Shown piece by piece: positions 1 to 10,851 of a DNA stretch of 64,000 nucleotides. Source of the stretch: Vibrio sp. ES.051. Its GTDB lineage: Bacteria > Pseudomonadota > Gammaproteobacteria > Enterobacterales > Vibrionaceae. A program made the translations under genes and the position numbers. The stretch spans positions 124,001 to 188,000 of the forward strand of contig NZ_PDJL01000006.1 in NCBI RefSeq assembly GCF_002563795.1. Reading direction: 5' to 3'. Every line of letters begins with the position of its first letter. Within the stretch, counting starts at the first letter, position 1. The notes beneath the pieces were generated by a model. That model was not told the DNA's origin, searched no databases, and saw only the letters and a list, made by a program, of their open reading frames with translations.

Positions 1-1273
1 CTTTTACAATCTGAGCCGGATCTTCGCTGCGTGGGTTATCATCCGTCAAAACGACTTTATCACCAAGACGCTCTGCAATTTCCGCCATCATTGGGCGTTT
101 TCCTGCATCACGGTCACCACCGCAACCAAAAATAGCCCAGAGCTGCCCCTCACAGTGGACTCGTAAAGCTTGCAGTGCTTTTTCTAGTGCGTCAGGCGTG
201 TGGGCATAATCGACCACGACCTTGGCACGACGCTCAGCTTGGAATAACTCCATTCGGCCTAGCACGGGTTGCAGTTGACCTACGGTAGCGAGTAACGCTT
301 GCTTATCCATACCCAAACTTAACAAGGTCGCAAAAGCGAGCATTAAATTGGTTGCGTTAAACTCACCTATCAGTGGCGCGTGCAATTGACCTGAGCCAAA
401 TTTACCATCGAATTGGATAGTAATCCCCGACTCCGCGTAACTGACATCCGTCGCCCATATCGCACTCTCAAATTCAGTGTTCGGCTTGAGCGAAACCGCA
501 ATCGCATTGCTTAACTGCATCGCCCATGCATGACCGACTTTGTCATCGATATTGATAATGGCATGTTCACATTGATGTTGCGTAAACAACCCCAACTTTG
601 CATTGGCGTACTCTTCCATCGTGCCATGGTAATCTAGGTGGTCACGACTTAGGTTAGTAAACACACCCGCCGCAAATGACAACGCCTTGACACGACCTTG
701 CGTTAAGCCATGAGAAGAGACTTCTAGCGCTGTGTATGTGGCTTGTTGATTGGCGAGAGAGGAGAGCGTTTTCTGAATTTCAACGGCATTCCCCGTTGTA
801 TTCGCGACTTGCTGTAAATTGTCGAGAAAACCATTTCCCGTCGTGCCCATCACTGCCGCTTTGTGGCCAAGTCGCTCTAACCATTGCGCAATCAGCTGAG
901 TAATGGTGGTTTTACCATTCGTTCCGGTTACGCCAATGAGTTCCATCTCAGGGTAAGCGTAAAGCTGCCCAGCTATGTTAGATAAACATTTATCTAAAGC
1001 ATCGAGGTAAATAACTGGGATATTATCGACAATCTCAATTGTACCATGCGTTTTTGCATCACACGCTTGAGCAAGAACCGCATTCGCCCCCTGCTTAATC
1101 GCCGGTGCAATAAACTTACGCCCATCCACAACGTGGCCAATAACCGCAACAAACGTGGTTCCAGACTCAACTCTTCGACTGTCGAGTTCCAATTGAGAAA
1201 CAAGAACGGACGATAATTTAGGGCAGTCGACCCAAGGGGAAAGCAGTACGTCCATACTGATGGCTTTAGTCAT
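1..1273 (-). CDS. murE: UDP-MurNAc-tripeptide synthetase MurE (3' end cut by window edge)
   Basis: MurE is the cytoplasmic ATP-dependent ligase that adds meso-diaminopimelate to UDP-MurNAc-L-Ala-D-Glu in peptidoglycan precursor synthesis. The minus strand is open from an ATG at 1271-1273 to the window edge, about 424 codons of a protein usually near 490. It shows the Mur-ligase P-loop ([10 protein letters not shown]) and, close to the truncated end, the DNPR motif that recognises meso-DAP rather than lysine. It follows ftsI by about 60 bases in the same direction, as in the usual division and cell wall cluster. The C-terminal domain lies partly outside the window. The identification is very secure. 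Confidence 0.96.
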   Translation of the reverse strand, partial: MTKAISMDVLLSPWVDCPKLSSVLVSQLELDSRRVESGTTFVAVIGHVVDGRKFIAPAIKQGANAVLAQACDAKTHGTIEIVDNIPVIYLDALDKCLSNIAGQLYAYPEMELIGVTGTNGKTTITQLIAQWLERLGHKAAVMGTTGNGFLDNLQQVANTTGNAVEIQKTLSSLANQQATYTALEVSSHGLTQGRVKALSFAAGVFTNLSRDHLDYHGTMEEYANAKLGLFTQHQCEHAIINIDDKVGHAWAMQLSNAIAVSLKPNTEFESAIWATDVSYAESGITIQFDGKFGSGQLHAPLIGEFNATNLMLAFATLLSLGMDKQALLATVGQLQPVLGRMELFQAERRAKVVVDYAHTPDALEKALQALRVHCEGQLWAIFGCGGDRDAGKRPMMAEIAERLGDKVVLTDDNPRSEDPAQIVK

Positions 1274-1335
1274 ATTTGTTCTCCGAGCTTGAGCTCAGGT
1301 TTTCTTCATTTTGTTTGCTCAGTAAGCCACTCGGC

Positions 1336-3120
1336 TTACTGCTGGAATTTGTTTTCGTCAGGTGCAACATTGAGTATTTGCAGCGCACCTTTCATGATTT
1401 CAGAAAAGACGGGGGAGGCTACCGAGCCGCCATAATAGTCATCACCCTGAGGTTCATTAACGATCACAACCAGTGCAATTCTTGGCTCACTGACAGGCGC
1501 GAGCCCTGCCGTGTACGTGATGTACTCATCACTGTATCCACCTGCTGAGGCTTTGCGCGACGTACCAGTTTTGGCTCCTACTCGATAGCCGGGAACCGCG
1601 GCACGACGGGCAGAGCCCCCTTTTTGAGTTACGGTTTCCAACATATCCAGCACCTGCTGCGCAGACTCTACACTGACGACTTGGCGGGACATGTCATGGT
1701 CGTTGCTTTCAATAATATGCACGGGTTCATACTGACCTAGGTTACCAAGCGTCGCATAAGCGTGCGCTAATTGGATCGGTGTGACCGAGAGTCCGTAGCC
1801 AAAAGCAATCGTTGCGCGTTCAATGGGCGACCAACGTGTTCGCGAAGGAAAAATGCCCGTTACTTCACCCACTAAGTTCAAACCAGAAAGCCCGCCAAAA
1901 CCCACTGAGCTGTATAATCCAAGCAGCGCTTCTACTGGCATTTTCATCGCCAGTTTTGTCACACCAATGTTACTGGATTTTTTGAGGATCTTGGTCAAAC
2001 TGGCTTTACCAACGCGAGAGACATCTCTCACTCGGCTGCCACCAAAGCGCAGCACACCATTACCGGTATCCACAATGGTATCTTTATCCGCCACTCCATT
2101 TTCTAAGGCGGCTAAAATAACAAAAGGTTTAATTGTCGAGCCGGGTTCCATCGAGTCGGTGATGACTCGGTTACGCATCTTATAACTTTGCCAGTCACTG
2201 CGATTGTTGGGGTTATAGGAAGGGGCATTAACCATCGCAAGTACGGCGCTGGTCTTGACATCGAGCATCACGACTGAGCCCGATGTTGCTCGGTGATCGG
2301 CCACAGCCTGTTTGATCGCGCGATAGGCAATCGCCTGTAGGCGCTGGTCGATGGTCAACTGAAGTGACTTACCTTCTTGTTTGTCTTGCCAAGCGATATT
2401 CTCTACGACTCGGCCATAACGGTCTTTACGAATGGTCTTTCGACCCTCTTCCCCTGTTAGCCACTCATCATAACTGCTCTCGACGCCTTCGAGGCCATGC
2501 CCATCAATCCCAGTAACACCGACTAAATGAGCACTCACTTCACCTGCTGGGTAGTAACGACGAGATTCCGATTTAAGACCGACGCCGGGTAGCTTTAGCT
2601 CACGGATATAGTTTGCCATTGCTGGGCTAACTTGGCGCTGCAAATAAATAAAGCGGCGCTTTTCATTGCGCTTAATCTTATCAATCAAACCTTGTCGATC
2701 CACGCCCAGAACGTCAGCTAACGCATACCAGCTTTTACTCTGGCTTAAGGCGTTTTCTTTAAAGATGGTCGCAGGATCTGCCCAAACGGCTTCAACAGGA
2801 ACACTTACCGCAAGTGGTTCACCATTTCGGTCAGAAATAATCCCTCGAGCAGAAGGAATGGATTTCACTCGAACCGAGCGAAGGTCACCTTGTTTAATCA
2901 GGTTGTCGGGTTCGATGATTTGAATGTACGCAACGCGTGCGACTAAAAGTGCAAATGCACAAAAGACAAAAAACAACAACAGGTGGAAGCGCCAACGGAT
3001 CAGGAATGATTCGTCCATCTCCACTTTTCGCGGAGTTTTCGCATCACTCGTGACGACTTTTTCCTGCCCTGCAGATTCGCGCTTATTGGTTTGTTTCGCG
3101 TTGGTTTTCTTTCTAATCAT
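1336..3120 (-). CDS. ftsI: Septal peptidoglycan transpeptidase FtsI (PBP3)
   Basis: FtsI is the division-specific class B penicillin-binding protein that cross-links septal peptidoglycan in the FtsWI complex. The protein has 594 residues: a short cytoplasmic tail, one membrane segment at about 45-66, a pedestal domain and a C-terminal transpeptidase. The three active-site motifs are present: STIK (serine about 328), SSN (about 382) and KTGT (about 517). The start codon overlaps the end of ftsL by four bases, so the two are probably translationally coupled. This enzyme is the target of beta-lactams such as aztreonam and piperacillin; no defect is visible. Confidence 0.97.
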   Translation of the reverse strand: MIRKKTNAKQTNKRESAGQEKVVTSDAKTPRKVEMDESFLIRWRFHLLLFFVFCAFALLVARVAYIQIIEPDNLIKQGDLRSVRVKSIPSARGIISDRNGEPLAVSVPVEAVWADPATIFKENALSQSKSWYALADVLGVDRQGLIDKIKRNEKRRFIYLQRQVSPAMANYIRELKLPGVGLKSESRRYYPAGEVSAHLVGVTGIDGHGLEGVESSYDEWLTGEEGRKTIRKDRYGRVVENIAWQDKQEGKSLQLTIDQRLQAIAYRAIKQAVADHRATSGSVVMLDVKTSAVLAMVNAPSYNPNNRSDWQSYKMRNRVITDSMEPGSTIKPFVILAALENGVADKDTIVDTGNGVLRFGGSRVRDVSRVGKASLTKILKKSSNIGVTKLAMKMPVEALLGLYSSVGFGGLSGLNLVGEVTGIFPSRTRWSPIERATIAFGYGLSVTPIQLAHAYATLGNLGQYEPVHIIESNDHDMSRQVVSVESAQQVLDMLETVTQKGGSARRAAVPGYRVGAKTGTSRKASAGGYSDEYITYTAGLAPVSEPRIALVVIVNEPQGDDYYGGSVASPVFSEIMKGALQILNVAPDENKFQQ

Positions 3121-3434
3121 TTGAGTGTGATTACCACTTCTTTATCGCCATCAGGGCGTATCATTTCAAGTTCTTTTTTCGCAAGCTCTTGAACACGACT
3201 GTGTTCCGCAAGGGCGGTTTCTTCCAGCATTAGGTTACGCCATTCGCTATCCAATCGCTCTCGCTCCACCAAGGTGTGATCTTTTTCTGTAATCGCTTGA
3301 CGTGCATGATGGGTAGCGAATACCACTCCCATTGCCGATGCCACGATCAATAGCAACAACAGTAAAGGCCAGCGACCAACGGTAATGAAATCCGTTGCAA
3401 CCAATTTAGCAAGATTAGGAGTGGGTTTCGTCAT
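3117..3434 (-). CDS. ftsL: Cell division protein FtsL
   Basis: FtsL is a small bitopic protein of the divisome that forms a complex with FtsB and FtsQ and helps activate FtsWI. The 105-residue product has a basic cytoplasmic N-terminus, one membrane helix at about 24-40, and a periplasmic part rich in charged residues with the heptad pattern of a coiled coil. It sits between rsmH and ftsI, as in nearly all Gammaproteobacteria. The identification rests mainly on this position and architecture, because FtsL sequences are poorly conserved. Confidence 0.93.
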   Translation of the reverse strand: MTKPTPNLAKLVATDFITVGRWPLLLLLLIVASAMGVVFATHHARQAITEKDHTLVERERLDSEWRNLMLEETALAEHSRVQELAKKELEMIRPDGDKEVVITLK

Positions 3435-3439
3435 AAGAA

Positions 3440-4390
3440 TTAAAGCTTTTCGGCAATTCTTAGTACAGAACTGCGCGAGCGAGGGTTCATTTCAATTTCT
3501 TGTTTACTCGGTTTAATCGCCTTACTCAGAGCTTTCATGTTGGCACTACCGAGCTCTTTAATTTGCGCTTCAGTCAATGGAATACCGTGTGGCACGTCTG
3601 GCCCTTTACTCTCTTTACGAATGAAACGTTTTACCATGCGATCTTCCAAAGAGTGAAAACTGATCACAGATAAACGCCCTTCCGGAGCAAGAACACTTGC
3701 CGCACCTTTTAAGGCTGTATCAATTTCTTCTAGTTCACTATTGATGTAAATGCGAAATGCTTGGAATGATCGAGTCGCTGGGTGCTTTTTCTCTTTAAAA
3801 CTCTTTGGCGCAGCGTCTGAAATCAGTTTAGCGAGTTGTCCGGTACGGACCAATGGCTCGTTTTCTTCATTGTCACGGTATTCGACGATGGCGCGAGCAA
3901 TGCGGCGCGCGTGTTTGTCTTCACCAAACTCTCGAATGACCCATGTAATGTCATCTAGGTCAGCTTTCATTAACCACTGAGATACCGGAATACCAGAGGT
4001 GGGATCCATACGCATATCTAACGGGCCATCTTTCATAAAGCTAAAGCCACGCTCAGCGTCATCTAATTGCGGAGAAGACACGCCTAGATCCAGCAGTACG
4101 CCATCAACCTTACCCACTAATCCATACTCTTCAGCGTATTCTGCAATACCAGAAAATGGGCCATGGATAATAGTGAAACGTGGATCATTGATTTTTCCTG
4201 CTTCGGCGATGGCTTGAGGATCACGGTCGATACTATAAAGTCGCCCATTTTCGCCCAGCTTGGATAGTATAGTCCGGCTGTGACCGCCACGGCCAAATGT
4301 TCCATCGATGTAGATGCCATCTGGCTTGATAGCTAAGCCATCAATGGATTCATTTAATAACACGGAAATATGTTGGAAGGTTTCGGTCAT
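3440..4390 (-). CDS. rsmH: 16S rRNA (cytosine-1402-N4)-methyltransferase RsmH
   Basis: RsmH (formerly MraW) uses S-adenosylmethionine to methylate N4 of C1402 of 16S rRNA, near the ribosomal P site. The protein has 316 residues, the normal length. The SAM-binding GTFGRGGHS loop lies near residue 31 and the conserved SFHSLEDR stretch is near the C-terminus. It begins the minus-strand run rsmH-ftsL-ftsI-murE. In Enterobacteria mraZ lies just upstream; here the upstream neighbour is rnpB and no mraZ is present. The partner methylase RsmI, which modifies the same nucleotide, is encoded nearby at 5200-6063. Confidence 0.97.
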   Translation of the reverse strand: MTETFQHISVLLNESIDGLAIKPDGIYIDGTFGRGGHSRTILSKLGENGRLYSIDRDPQAIAEAGKINDPRFTIIHGPFSGIAEYAEEYGLVGKVDGVLLDLGVSSPQLDDAERGFSFMKDGPLDMRMDPTSGIPVSQWLMKADLDDITWVIREFGEDKHARRIARAIVEYRDNEENEPLVRTGQLAKLISDAAPKSFKEKKHPATRSFQAFRIYINSELEEIDTALKGAASVLAPEGRLSVISFHSLEDRMVKRFIRKESKGPDVPHGIPLTEAQIKELGSANMKALSKAIKPSKQEIEMNPRSRSSVLRIAEKL

Positions 4391-4472
4391 AGCTTTCTCG
4401 TTGAATAATCTTGAAGCGATTTTAAGATATGTTGCTCTCTCAGGCTGATTTTTTGTAGCAGAAAATCAACCT

Positions 4473-4501
4473 ATTATAGTGTACTGATTTCCCACATCAT
4501 C
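4473..4501 (-). promoter_or_regulatory. Candidate promoter of rsmH and the division cluster
   Basis: On the minus strand a perfect TATAAT lies at 4473-4478. The best -35 position, 17 bases upstream, is GATGAT, a weak match. The site is about 85 bases upstream of the rsmH start and downstream of the rnpB terminator. It could therefore give rsmH its own transcription start. The call rests on one good hexamer only. Confidence 0.4.
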
Positions 4502-4578
4502 GCCACCTCAAGTCTAAAATCAGACGTGATTTAGCGCCAAGTTTATTGGTAATGACATAGTTTGCGTCAATAAAATGC

Positions 4579-4617
4579 AAAAAACCCATCACTACTATAA
4601 AAGTAATGATGGGTTTC
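4579..4617 (-). terminator. Rho-independent terminator of rnpB
   Basis: Read on the minus strand, an AACCCATCATTAC / GTAGTGATGGGTT stem closes a short A/T loop and is followed by six T residues. It lies just after the 3' end of RNase P RNA, before the rsmH promoter region. Confidence 0.9.
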
Positions 4618-4621
4618 GAAT

Positions 4622-5006
<385 letters not shown>

Positions 5007-5013
5007 GGCGGAT

Positions 5014-5042
5014 TGTATATAGTTATCAACTCAGAGTCTAGT
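5014..5042 (-). promoter_or_regulatory. Candidate rnpB promoter
   Basis: On the minus strand a TATACA box at 5014-5019 precedes the inferred RNA 5' end by about seven bases, with a G/C-rich discriminator between. The -35 position (about 5037-5042) is a poor match, so the assignment depends on the location of the -10 box relative to the RNA end. Confidence 0.45.
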
Positions 5043-5199
5043 GAGATCACAGATATGATGAAATGAGCGAGTTAAGTGATGTTTTTCTGCACAAAATGGT
5101 TTTAAAGAAAAATGATTGCTACTACCTATGCAACTATGTAAAAAAGAACTGATGGATACCTAAATGACATCAGCTCTTCTTCACACGTATTAGTGGGCG

Positions 5200-6063
5200 T
5201 TAATCTAGGTTTTCTAAACCCCATTTATAAAGCGCATTCTTTTTGAGGCTATGGATTTCCGCCACTAGTGCCGCGGCTTTTTTCAAAGGCAGCTCTTTCA
5301 CTAAAATTCCCAGCGTCCGCAAAGCATCATCAGGTAAAGCGTTATCTGTTGTTTCACGGTATCCATGTATCAGCAACACTATTTCGCCACGTTGTTGGTT
5401 ACTATCACTTTTTACCCACTCAACCAGCTCGCCTAATGGTAACCCTTGAATGGTTTCAAACGTTTTAGTTAGCTCTCGCGCTAACACCACTTCTCTATCT
5501 GGACCAAGAACGTCTAACATATCTTGTAGAGAGTCTAAAATACGGTGCGGTGACTCGTAAAAAATACAGGTGCGCTCTACCGAAGCAATCTCAAGAAACT
5601 TATCCTTACGACCTTTGCTTTTCGGTGGTAAAAAGCCTTCAAAACTAAAACGATCAGACGGTAAGCCAGCAGCACTTAACGCGGTAATCACAGCGCACGC
5701 ACCAGGAAGAGGCACAACTCTTACGCCCGCTTGACGACATTTTGTCACCAAATGGTATCCTGGATCGCTGATTAGTGGTGTGCCAGCGTCAGACACTAAT
5801 GCGATGGACTGACCTGAAAGCAGCTTTTCTACCAATACTTGTGCTTTTTGCTGCTCATTGTGATCATGCAAAGCAAAAGTTTTGGTTTGAATATTGAAGT
5901 GAGACAGCAATTTGCCCGTATGTCGAGTATCCTCAGCAGCAATAATGTCCACAGTCGACAGAGTTTCGATAGCACGTTGGGTGATATCCGCTAAATTTCC
6001 GATTGGAGTCGGTACGATATAGAGAGTTGGCCCCTCATTCGGCAAATTATTTTTATCTGTCAT
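5200..6063 (-). CDS. rsmI: 16S rRNA (cytidine-1402-2'-O)-methyltransferase RsmI
   Basis: RsmI adds the 2'-O-methyl group to C1402 of 16S rRNA, complementing the N4 methylation by RsmH. The 287-residue protein belongs to the tetrapyrrole-methylase-like fold. [11 protein letters not shown] near the N-terminus, [11 protein letters not shown], and the loop [12 protein letters not shown] mark the SAM-binding site. Its start is 68 bases from the divergently transcribed lpoA, an arrangement also seen in E. coli (yraL/yraM). Confidence 0.97.
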   Translation of the reverse strand: MTDKNNLPNEGPTLYIVPTPIGNLADITQRAIETLSTVDIIAAEDTRHTGKLLSHFNIQTKTFALHDHNEQQKAQVLVEKLLSGQSIALVSDAGTPLISDPGYHLVTKCRQAGVRVVPLPGACAVITALSAAGLPSDRFSFEGFLPPKSKGRKDKFLEIASVERTCIFYESPHRILDSLQDMLDVLGPDREVVLARELTKTFETIQGLPLGELVEWVKSDSNQQRGEIVLLIHGYRETTDNALPDDALRTLGILVKELPLKKAAALVAEIHSLKKNALYKWGLENLD

Positions 6064-6131
6064 TTGTTTACCATCACTTCAACGATTATTATAGAGAAAA
6101 TTTTGTACAAAATTATAGAGAACTCACGGCA

Positions 6132-7943
6132 ATGATTAACCATAAGAGACTCAGTGTACCACGCATACTTACTCCTGTTGCACTAGCAATTACGCTCGCA
6201 GCCTGCTCTTCAGGCCCGAGACAACCAGATGGCGTAGACGTAACACTTGAGCCGACTCAGCCTGTGCAGAGCTACATGATCCAAGCTGATAGCACAGAAG
6301 GCAGTTTACAAAACGACTGGTTGATCATGGCAACTAAAGCCGCGATTGAAGCAAACCAATTTGACCAAGCCGAGCTTTTAATCAAACGTCTTTCTCGCCA
6401 ACAATTGACTGAAGTTCAACAGGCAGAGTGGCAATTGTCGCGTGCGACCATACTGCAAAAACAAGGCAATTACTCGCGGTTGCTGCAGTTATTGAACTTT
6501 AAGCCTTGGTGGAATTTGCCCAACGAGCAATGGAAAGATTACTATTCAATGCGTGCCGATGCTTATCAAAGCCTTAATCAAGCATTCGAAGCAAACCGTC
6601 AGCTTGTTGCTTTGGGCCAGTACGCCTCTTCTGCAGAACAGCGTGAGAGCTCTAGCCGTATTTGGATGAACTTTGGTCGTTATACTGAATACGAACTAAC
6701 ATCACTAGACATAGAGCCTAATGAAGATGTGCTTGATGGATGGTTGCAATTAGCGGTTTACGCGAAAACACTTTCAGGTAACCTGTCCCAGCTTAAAAAT
6801 ACGCTAGAGCGCTGGCTAAGCGAGAACCCATCACACCCTGCAGCTATCTACACGCCAGACGAGATTCAAAACATCCTATCTCTCGAGATTGTTAAGCCAA
6901 ACAATACTGCGCTGCTACTCCCACTTACGGGTAAGTTCTCGCCGCAAGCACAGTTGATTCGTGATGGTTTCGTTTTTGCGATGATGAACGACCGAAATCG
7001 CGATCAAAGTGCAACACTAACGGTTATCGATACCAATGCGTACAGTTCTGAGCAAATTAAACAGCGCTTAACGAATGAAAACATTGATTTTGTCGTGGGC
7101 CCTCTGCAAAAAGAAAATGTTGAGCTGCTGCATACAAACATGAATGGTTCAGTAAGCAACCCTGTCATTCCTGCTCTCGCATTAAATATTCCAGAAAAAG
7201 TGCAATCTGACAGCAATATATGCTATTTAGCATTATCACCTGAACAAGAATCCGCGCAAGCTGCAAAACACTTATTCAGCGAAGGCTATAATTTCCCACT
7301 TATTCTGGCTCCAAAAGGCAGCTACGGTGAGCGTGTTACCGAGGCCTTTAAACAAGAATGGAGAAAATACAGCTCAAACAAGGTCGCTACTAGCTATTTT
7401 GGTGATAAGCGACAGCTTCAGAAAGACATCAATGACGTGTTTGGTTTACAAGAAAGCAAGCAGCGCATTGCGCAGATGCAATCGTTGTTGCGTATTAAAC
7501 TTGAAACTCAGCCACGAAGCCGCCGTGATGTGGATGCCGTTTATATTGTTGCTACAAGCTCAGAGCTCACGTTGATCAAACCGTTCATTGAAGTGGCGAT
7601 AAACCCTGATGCGAAACCACCACAATTATTTTCTAGCTCTCGTAGTAATAGCGGTGGTACTACCTACGAAGACCTAACAGGTATTATCTACAGTGACATT
7701 CCATTACTGATCAATCCAGACCCTACCGTTACGGCGGCAATGAATGAGTTATGGTCAGATCAATCCAACATGGAAAAACGTCTAAAAGCGTTAGGTATGG
7801 ATGCTTATAAATTGATTGGTGAACTGCCTCAGATGAAAGCCATTCCCGGCTACTCTATCGGTGGCCAAACCGGCACTTTAAGTATTGACAATAACTGTGT
7901 CGTACAACGCGAGTTGAGTTGGGCTGAGCGTGGGACTCTTTAG
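6132..7943 (+). CDS. lpoA: Penicillin-binding protein activator LpoA (LppC family lipoprotein)
   Basis: LpoA is an outer-membrane lipoprotein that spans the periplasm to activate the transpeptidase of PBP1A. The reading frame is open further upstream, but the ATG at 6132 gives a proper lipoprotein signal with a short basic segment, a hydrophobic core and the lipobox LAAC, so it is chosen here (603 residues). The N-terminal part has TPR-like helices (about 40-260). The C-terminal part, from about 280, resembles a periplasmic binding protein, beginning with TALLLPLTGKFSPQAQLIRD. It overlaps yraN by 14 bases. Confidence 0.95.
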   Translation: MINHKRLSVPRILTPVALAITLAACSSGPRQPDGVDVTLEPTQPVQSYMIQADSTEGSLQNDWLIMATKAAIEANQFDQAELLIKRLSRQQLTEVQQAEWQLSRATILQKQGNYSRLLQLLNFKPWWNLPNEQWKDYYSMRADAYQSLNQAFEANRQLVALGQYASSAEQRESSSRIWMNFGRYTEYELTSLDIEPNEDVLDGWLQLAVYAKTLSGNLSQLKNTLERWLSENPSHPAAIYTPDEIQNILSLEIVKPNNTALLLPLTGKFSPQAQLIRDGFVFAMMNDRNRDQSATLTVIDTNAYSSEQIKQRLTNENIDFVVGPLQKENVELLHTNMNGSVSNPVIPALALNIPEKVQSDSNICYLALSPEQESAQAAKHLFSEGYNFPLILAPKGSYGERVTEAFKQEWRKYSSNKVATSYFGDKRQLQKDINDVFGLQESKQRIAQMQSLLRIKLETQPRSRRDVDAVYIVATSSELTLIKPFIEVAINPDAKPPQLFSSSRSNSGGTTYEDLTGIIYSDIPLLINPDPTVTAAMNELWSDQSNMEKRLKALGMDAYKLIGELPQMKAIPGYSIGGQTGTLSIDNNCVVQRELSWAERGTL

Positions 7944-8298
7944 TCCGCGTCAGATCGGCAACCAATATGAAGCCTTGGCGAAGCAATACCTGCAACGTCA
8001 GGGTTTACATTTTGTTGAACAAAACTTTCTGACAAAAGTCGGCGAAATTGATTTAATCTTCCAACAAGGTGACACTATTGTCTTTGTGGAAGTAAAATAT
8101 CGTAAGAACGAACGTTTTGGCTCTGCAGCAAAAATGGTCACTCATGCTAAAATGCGTAAGCTGGTCAAAACCGCACAATTGTGGCTTAGCCGACAAAAGC
8201 GCTCAAAACACAATATCGATTACCGGTTCGATGTCATCGCCATTCATGACAATGGTCGAGATATTAACTGGATACAAAATGCAATATCTGAAGGATAA
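7930..8298 (+). CDS. yraN: YraN family protein (UPF0102)
   Basis: This is a 122-residue protein of the widespread UPF0102 family, whose fold resembles Holliday-junction resolvases and restriction endonucleases. The nuclease-like core is recognisable: G-x-x-x-E-x-x-A near the N-terminus, GEIDLIF, and VFVEVKYRKNERFG. The start is GTG at 7930, inside the end of lpoA, which suggests translational coupling. Its exact cellular role is not established. It sits in the conserved lpoA-yraN-diaA-dolP run. Confidence 0.93.
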   Translation: MGLFSPRQIGNQYEALAKQYLQRQGLHFVEQNFLTKVGEIDLIFQQGDTIVFVEVKYRKNERFGSAAKMVTHAKMRKLVKTAQLWLSRQKRSKHNIDYRFDVIAIHDNGRDINWIQNAISEG

Positions 8299-8892
<594 letters not shown>

Positions 8893-8917
8893 CGAATAAA
8901 TATTGAGAGCCAGAATA

Positions 8918-9541
8918 ATGATCCGTAACCTTATCATCTTACTGACAGTACTTAACATGAGTGGTTGCGCCGGTCTGTTTATCGCGGGTGCCGCAACGAC
9001 AGCCAACATTGTCACAGACACACGTACGACGAAACAGATTTGGCAAGACAACAACATCGAATTCGAAGTCGCTGCAATCGGCAATAAAGCGCCTTTTAAA
9101 AGTGAGGTTCGCGTGGTTGCTAGCTCTTACAACGGTACTGTGGTTCTTATGGGACAAGCACCCACACAAGGTTTAATCAACGACCTTGAACAAAGAGCAA
9201 GAGAAGTAGACGGCGTCAAAGTTATACATAACCAAATTAAGCAAAAAAAACCATTATCGGTTACTCAAATCAGCAACGATAGCTGGATCACCACTAAAGT
9301 GAAGTCATCATTGCTCACCGACTCAGAACTCAATGGAGTTAAAGTGAAAGTGATCACCGAAGACGGCGATGTTTTTCTGTTTGGCTATGTCACACCAGCA
9401 CAAGGAATGCGGGCAACAGAAATCGCGCGTAATATTTCTGGGGTAAAACAAGTGATTAAAGGCTTCCAATATGGTGAAGCCAAACCTATTGAAGTGGATC
9501 TTCCCAATGAGTCACATACAACCAATAACGAAACGAAGTGA
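8918..9541 (+). CDS. dolP: Outer-membrane lipoprotein DolP with two BON domains (YraP)
   Basis: DolP is a dual-BON-domain lipoprotein of the outer membrane inner leaflet that supports envelope integrity and BAM function. A TTG at 8903 would extend the frame, but the ATG at 8918 gives a standard lipoprotein signal (MIRNLIILLTVLNMSGC) with cysteine at the expected place. BON domain 1 covers roughly residues 50-115 and BON domain 2 roughly 125-190. The gene closes the lpoA operon and ends just before a strong terminator. In E. coli yraP is under sigma-E control; no such site was searched out here. Confidence 0.92.
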   Translation: MIRNLIILLTVLNMSGCAGLFIAGAATTANIVTDTRTTKQIWQDNNIEFEVAAIGNKAPFKSEVRVVASSYNGTVVLMGQAPTQGLINDLEQRAREVDGVKVIHNQIKQKKPLSVTQISNDSWITTKVKSSLLTDSELNGVKVKVITEDGDVFLFGYVTPAQGMRATEIARNISGVKQVIKGFQYGEAKPIEVDLPNESHTTNNETK

Positions 9542-9575
9542 AGCTTGCTTCTGTCCGCAAAGCAAATCGATTAAA

Positions 9576-9608
9576 TAAAAAAAAGCAGCTTAAAAAGCTG
9601 CTTTTTTT
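9576..9608. terminator. Bidirectional terminator between dolP and sspB
   Basis: AAAGCAGCTT pairs with AAGCTGCTTT across a three-base loop. A-rich and T-rich flanks lie on both sides, so it can stop the convergent dolP and sspB transcripts. The last bases touch the sspB stop codon. Confidence 0.9.
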
Positions 9609-10098
9609 ATTTAATCACTCTCAGGCTCGGTTTACCTTTCGGGCGAGGAACTTCCCTTTCATCTGTATCAGAGTCCGACTCTGTCTCTTCAGAAGGCCCA
9701 TCACTTACCGTTGTGAGCAAAGATGCTGATGACTCTTCTTCAATCATCGTCTCTTCTTCAATATTCGTATACGCTTCTTCTGGTTCAAACATGGTTCCCG
9801 CGCCATTTTCACGCGCATAAACAGCTTGAACAGCATACACAGGCACAATAACCGAGTGCGGACGACCACTAAAGCGAGCATGAAAAGTAACCGCATCATT
9901 CCCCAACTCGAGGTTACCCACAGCACGAGGAGCAATATTCAAAATAATCTGACCATCCTGAATAAACTCTACCGGTACACGTACACCTGGCATGGTGGCG
10001 TCAACCACCAAGTGAGGAGTTAAATCATTGTCTACTAACCAATCATAAAATGCGCGAAGCATGTAAGGACGGCGAGCAGTCATTTTTGCAATATCCAT
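9607..10098 (-). CDS. sspB: ClpXP adaptor SspB (stringent starvation protein B)
   Basis: SspB tethers ssrA-tagged polypeptides and the RseA fragment to ClpXP. The 163-residue protein has the folded substrate-binding domain (about 1-110), a long acidic linker rich in E, D and S, and the C-terminal ClpX-binding tail KGKPSLRVIK, which is almost the E. coli tail. The gene follows sspA by 17 bases on the same strand, the classical operon. Given DegS upstream of the RseA cascade elsewhere in this window (18575-19639), SspB also fits into the sigma-E proteolytic pathway. Confidence 0.97.
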   Translation of the reverse strand: MDIAKMTARRPYMLRAFYDWLVDNDLTPHLVVDATMPGVRVPVEFIQDGQIILNIAPRAVGNLELGNDAVTFHARFSGRPHSVIVPVYAVQAVYARENGAGTMFEPEEAYTNIEEETMIEEESSASLLTTVSDGPSEETESDSDTDEREVPRPKGKPSLRVIK

Positions 10099-10115
10099 AA
10101 TGTGCTCTAAATCGC

Positions 10116-10751
10116 TTAGCGAACTAGACGCATTTCACGCTCAGCTTCAGTCAAAGAAGCAAGGAATGAATCACGTTCAAATACGCGGTTCATGTATATC
10201 TTAATTTCTTTTGAGCCAGGGCCAACAAGCTCAATACCAAGTTGAGGAAGACGCCACAAGAGTGGGGCTAAGTAACAATCGATCAGGCTGAATTCTTCAC
10301 TCATGAAGTACTCGTACTCTGCAAAGATTGGCGCTAATGTCAAAAGATCATTACGTAGTTTAGTGCGCGCTTTCTCTGACTCTTCAGCGTTACCTTTCAT
10401 TACTTTTTCTGCGAGTGAATACCAGTTGCGTTCGATACGGTACATCATTAAGCGGCTGTTGCCGCGAGCAACAGGGTAAACCGGCATTAGAGGCGGATGA
10501 GGAAAACGCTCGTCCAAGTACTCCATGATAATTTTTGAATCGTAAAGAGCTAGCTCACGGTCAACAAGAGTTGGCACTGATTTATATGGGTTTAGCTCAA
10601 CAAGCTCAGCAGGAAGGTTGGCTTCATCAACAAGCTCAACTTCAACACTTACGCCTTTTTCAGCTAGTACAATGCGAACCTGATGGCTATACAAATCTGA
10701 TGCACTCGAAAAAAGAGTCATCACAGAACGTTTATTGGCAGCTACAGCCAT
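10116..10751 (-). CDS. sspA: Stringent starvation protein A (RNA polymerase-associated, GST fold)
   Basis: SspA binds RNA polymerase and alters promoter use during starvation and acid stress. The reading frame extends 11 codons further upstream, but MAVAANKRSVMTLFS at 10751 is the conserved N-terminus, so that start is used (211 residues). The N-terminal thioredoxin-like part (about 10-85) and C-terminal helical part (about 95-205) form a glutathione-S-transferase fold without the usual catalytic residue. It is the promoter-proximal gene of sspAB. Confidence 0.96.
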   Translation of the reverse strand: MAVAANKRSVMTLFSSASDLYSHQVRIVLAEKGVSVEVELVDEANLPAELVELNPYKSVPTLVDRELALYDSKIIMEYLDERFPHPPLMPVYPVARGNSRLMMYRIERNWYSLAEKVMKGNAEESEKARTKLRNDLLTLAPIFAEYEYFMSEEFSLIDCYLAPLLWRLPQLGIELVGPGSKEIKIYMNRVFERDSFLASLTEAEREMRLVR

Positions 10752-10770
10752 GGAGCCCTCCAGCACACTT

Positions 10771-10809
10771 ACAAATAAAAACAAACAATGGAGGCTAAGC
10801 CTCCATTGT
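10771..10809 (-). terminator. Terminator of the petABC operon
   Basis: The 25 bases at 10785-10809 form a perfect inverted repeat with 12-base arms (ACAATGGAGGCT). On the minus strand the arms are followed by a T-rich run. It lies between the petC stop codon and the sspA start. Confidence 0.88.
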
Positions 10810-10851
10810 ACATCAATTAAAATTGGGAATTAGCACAGTATTTTAGCACAA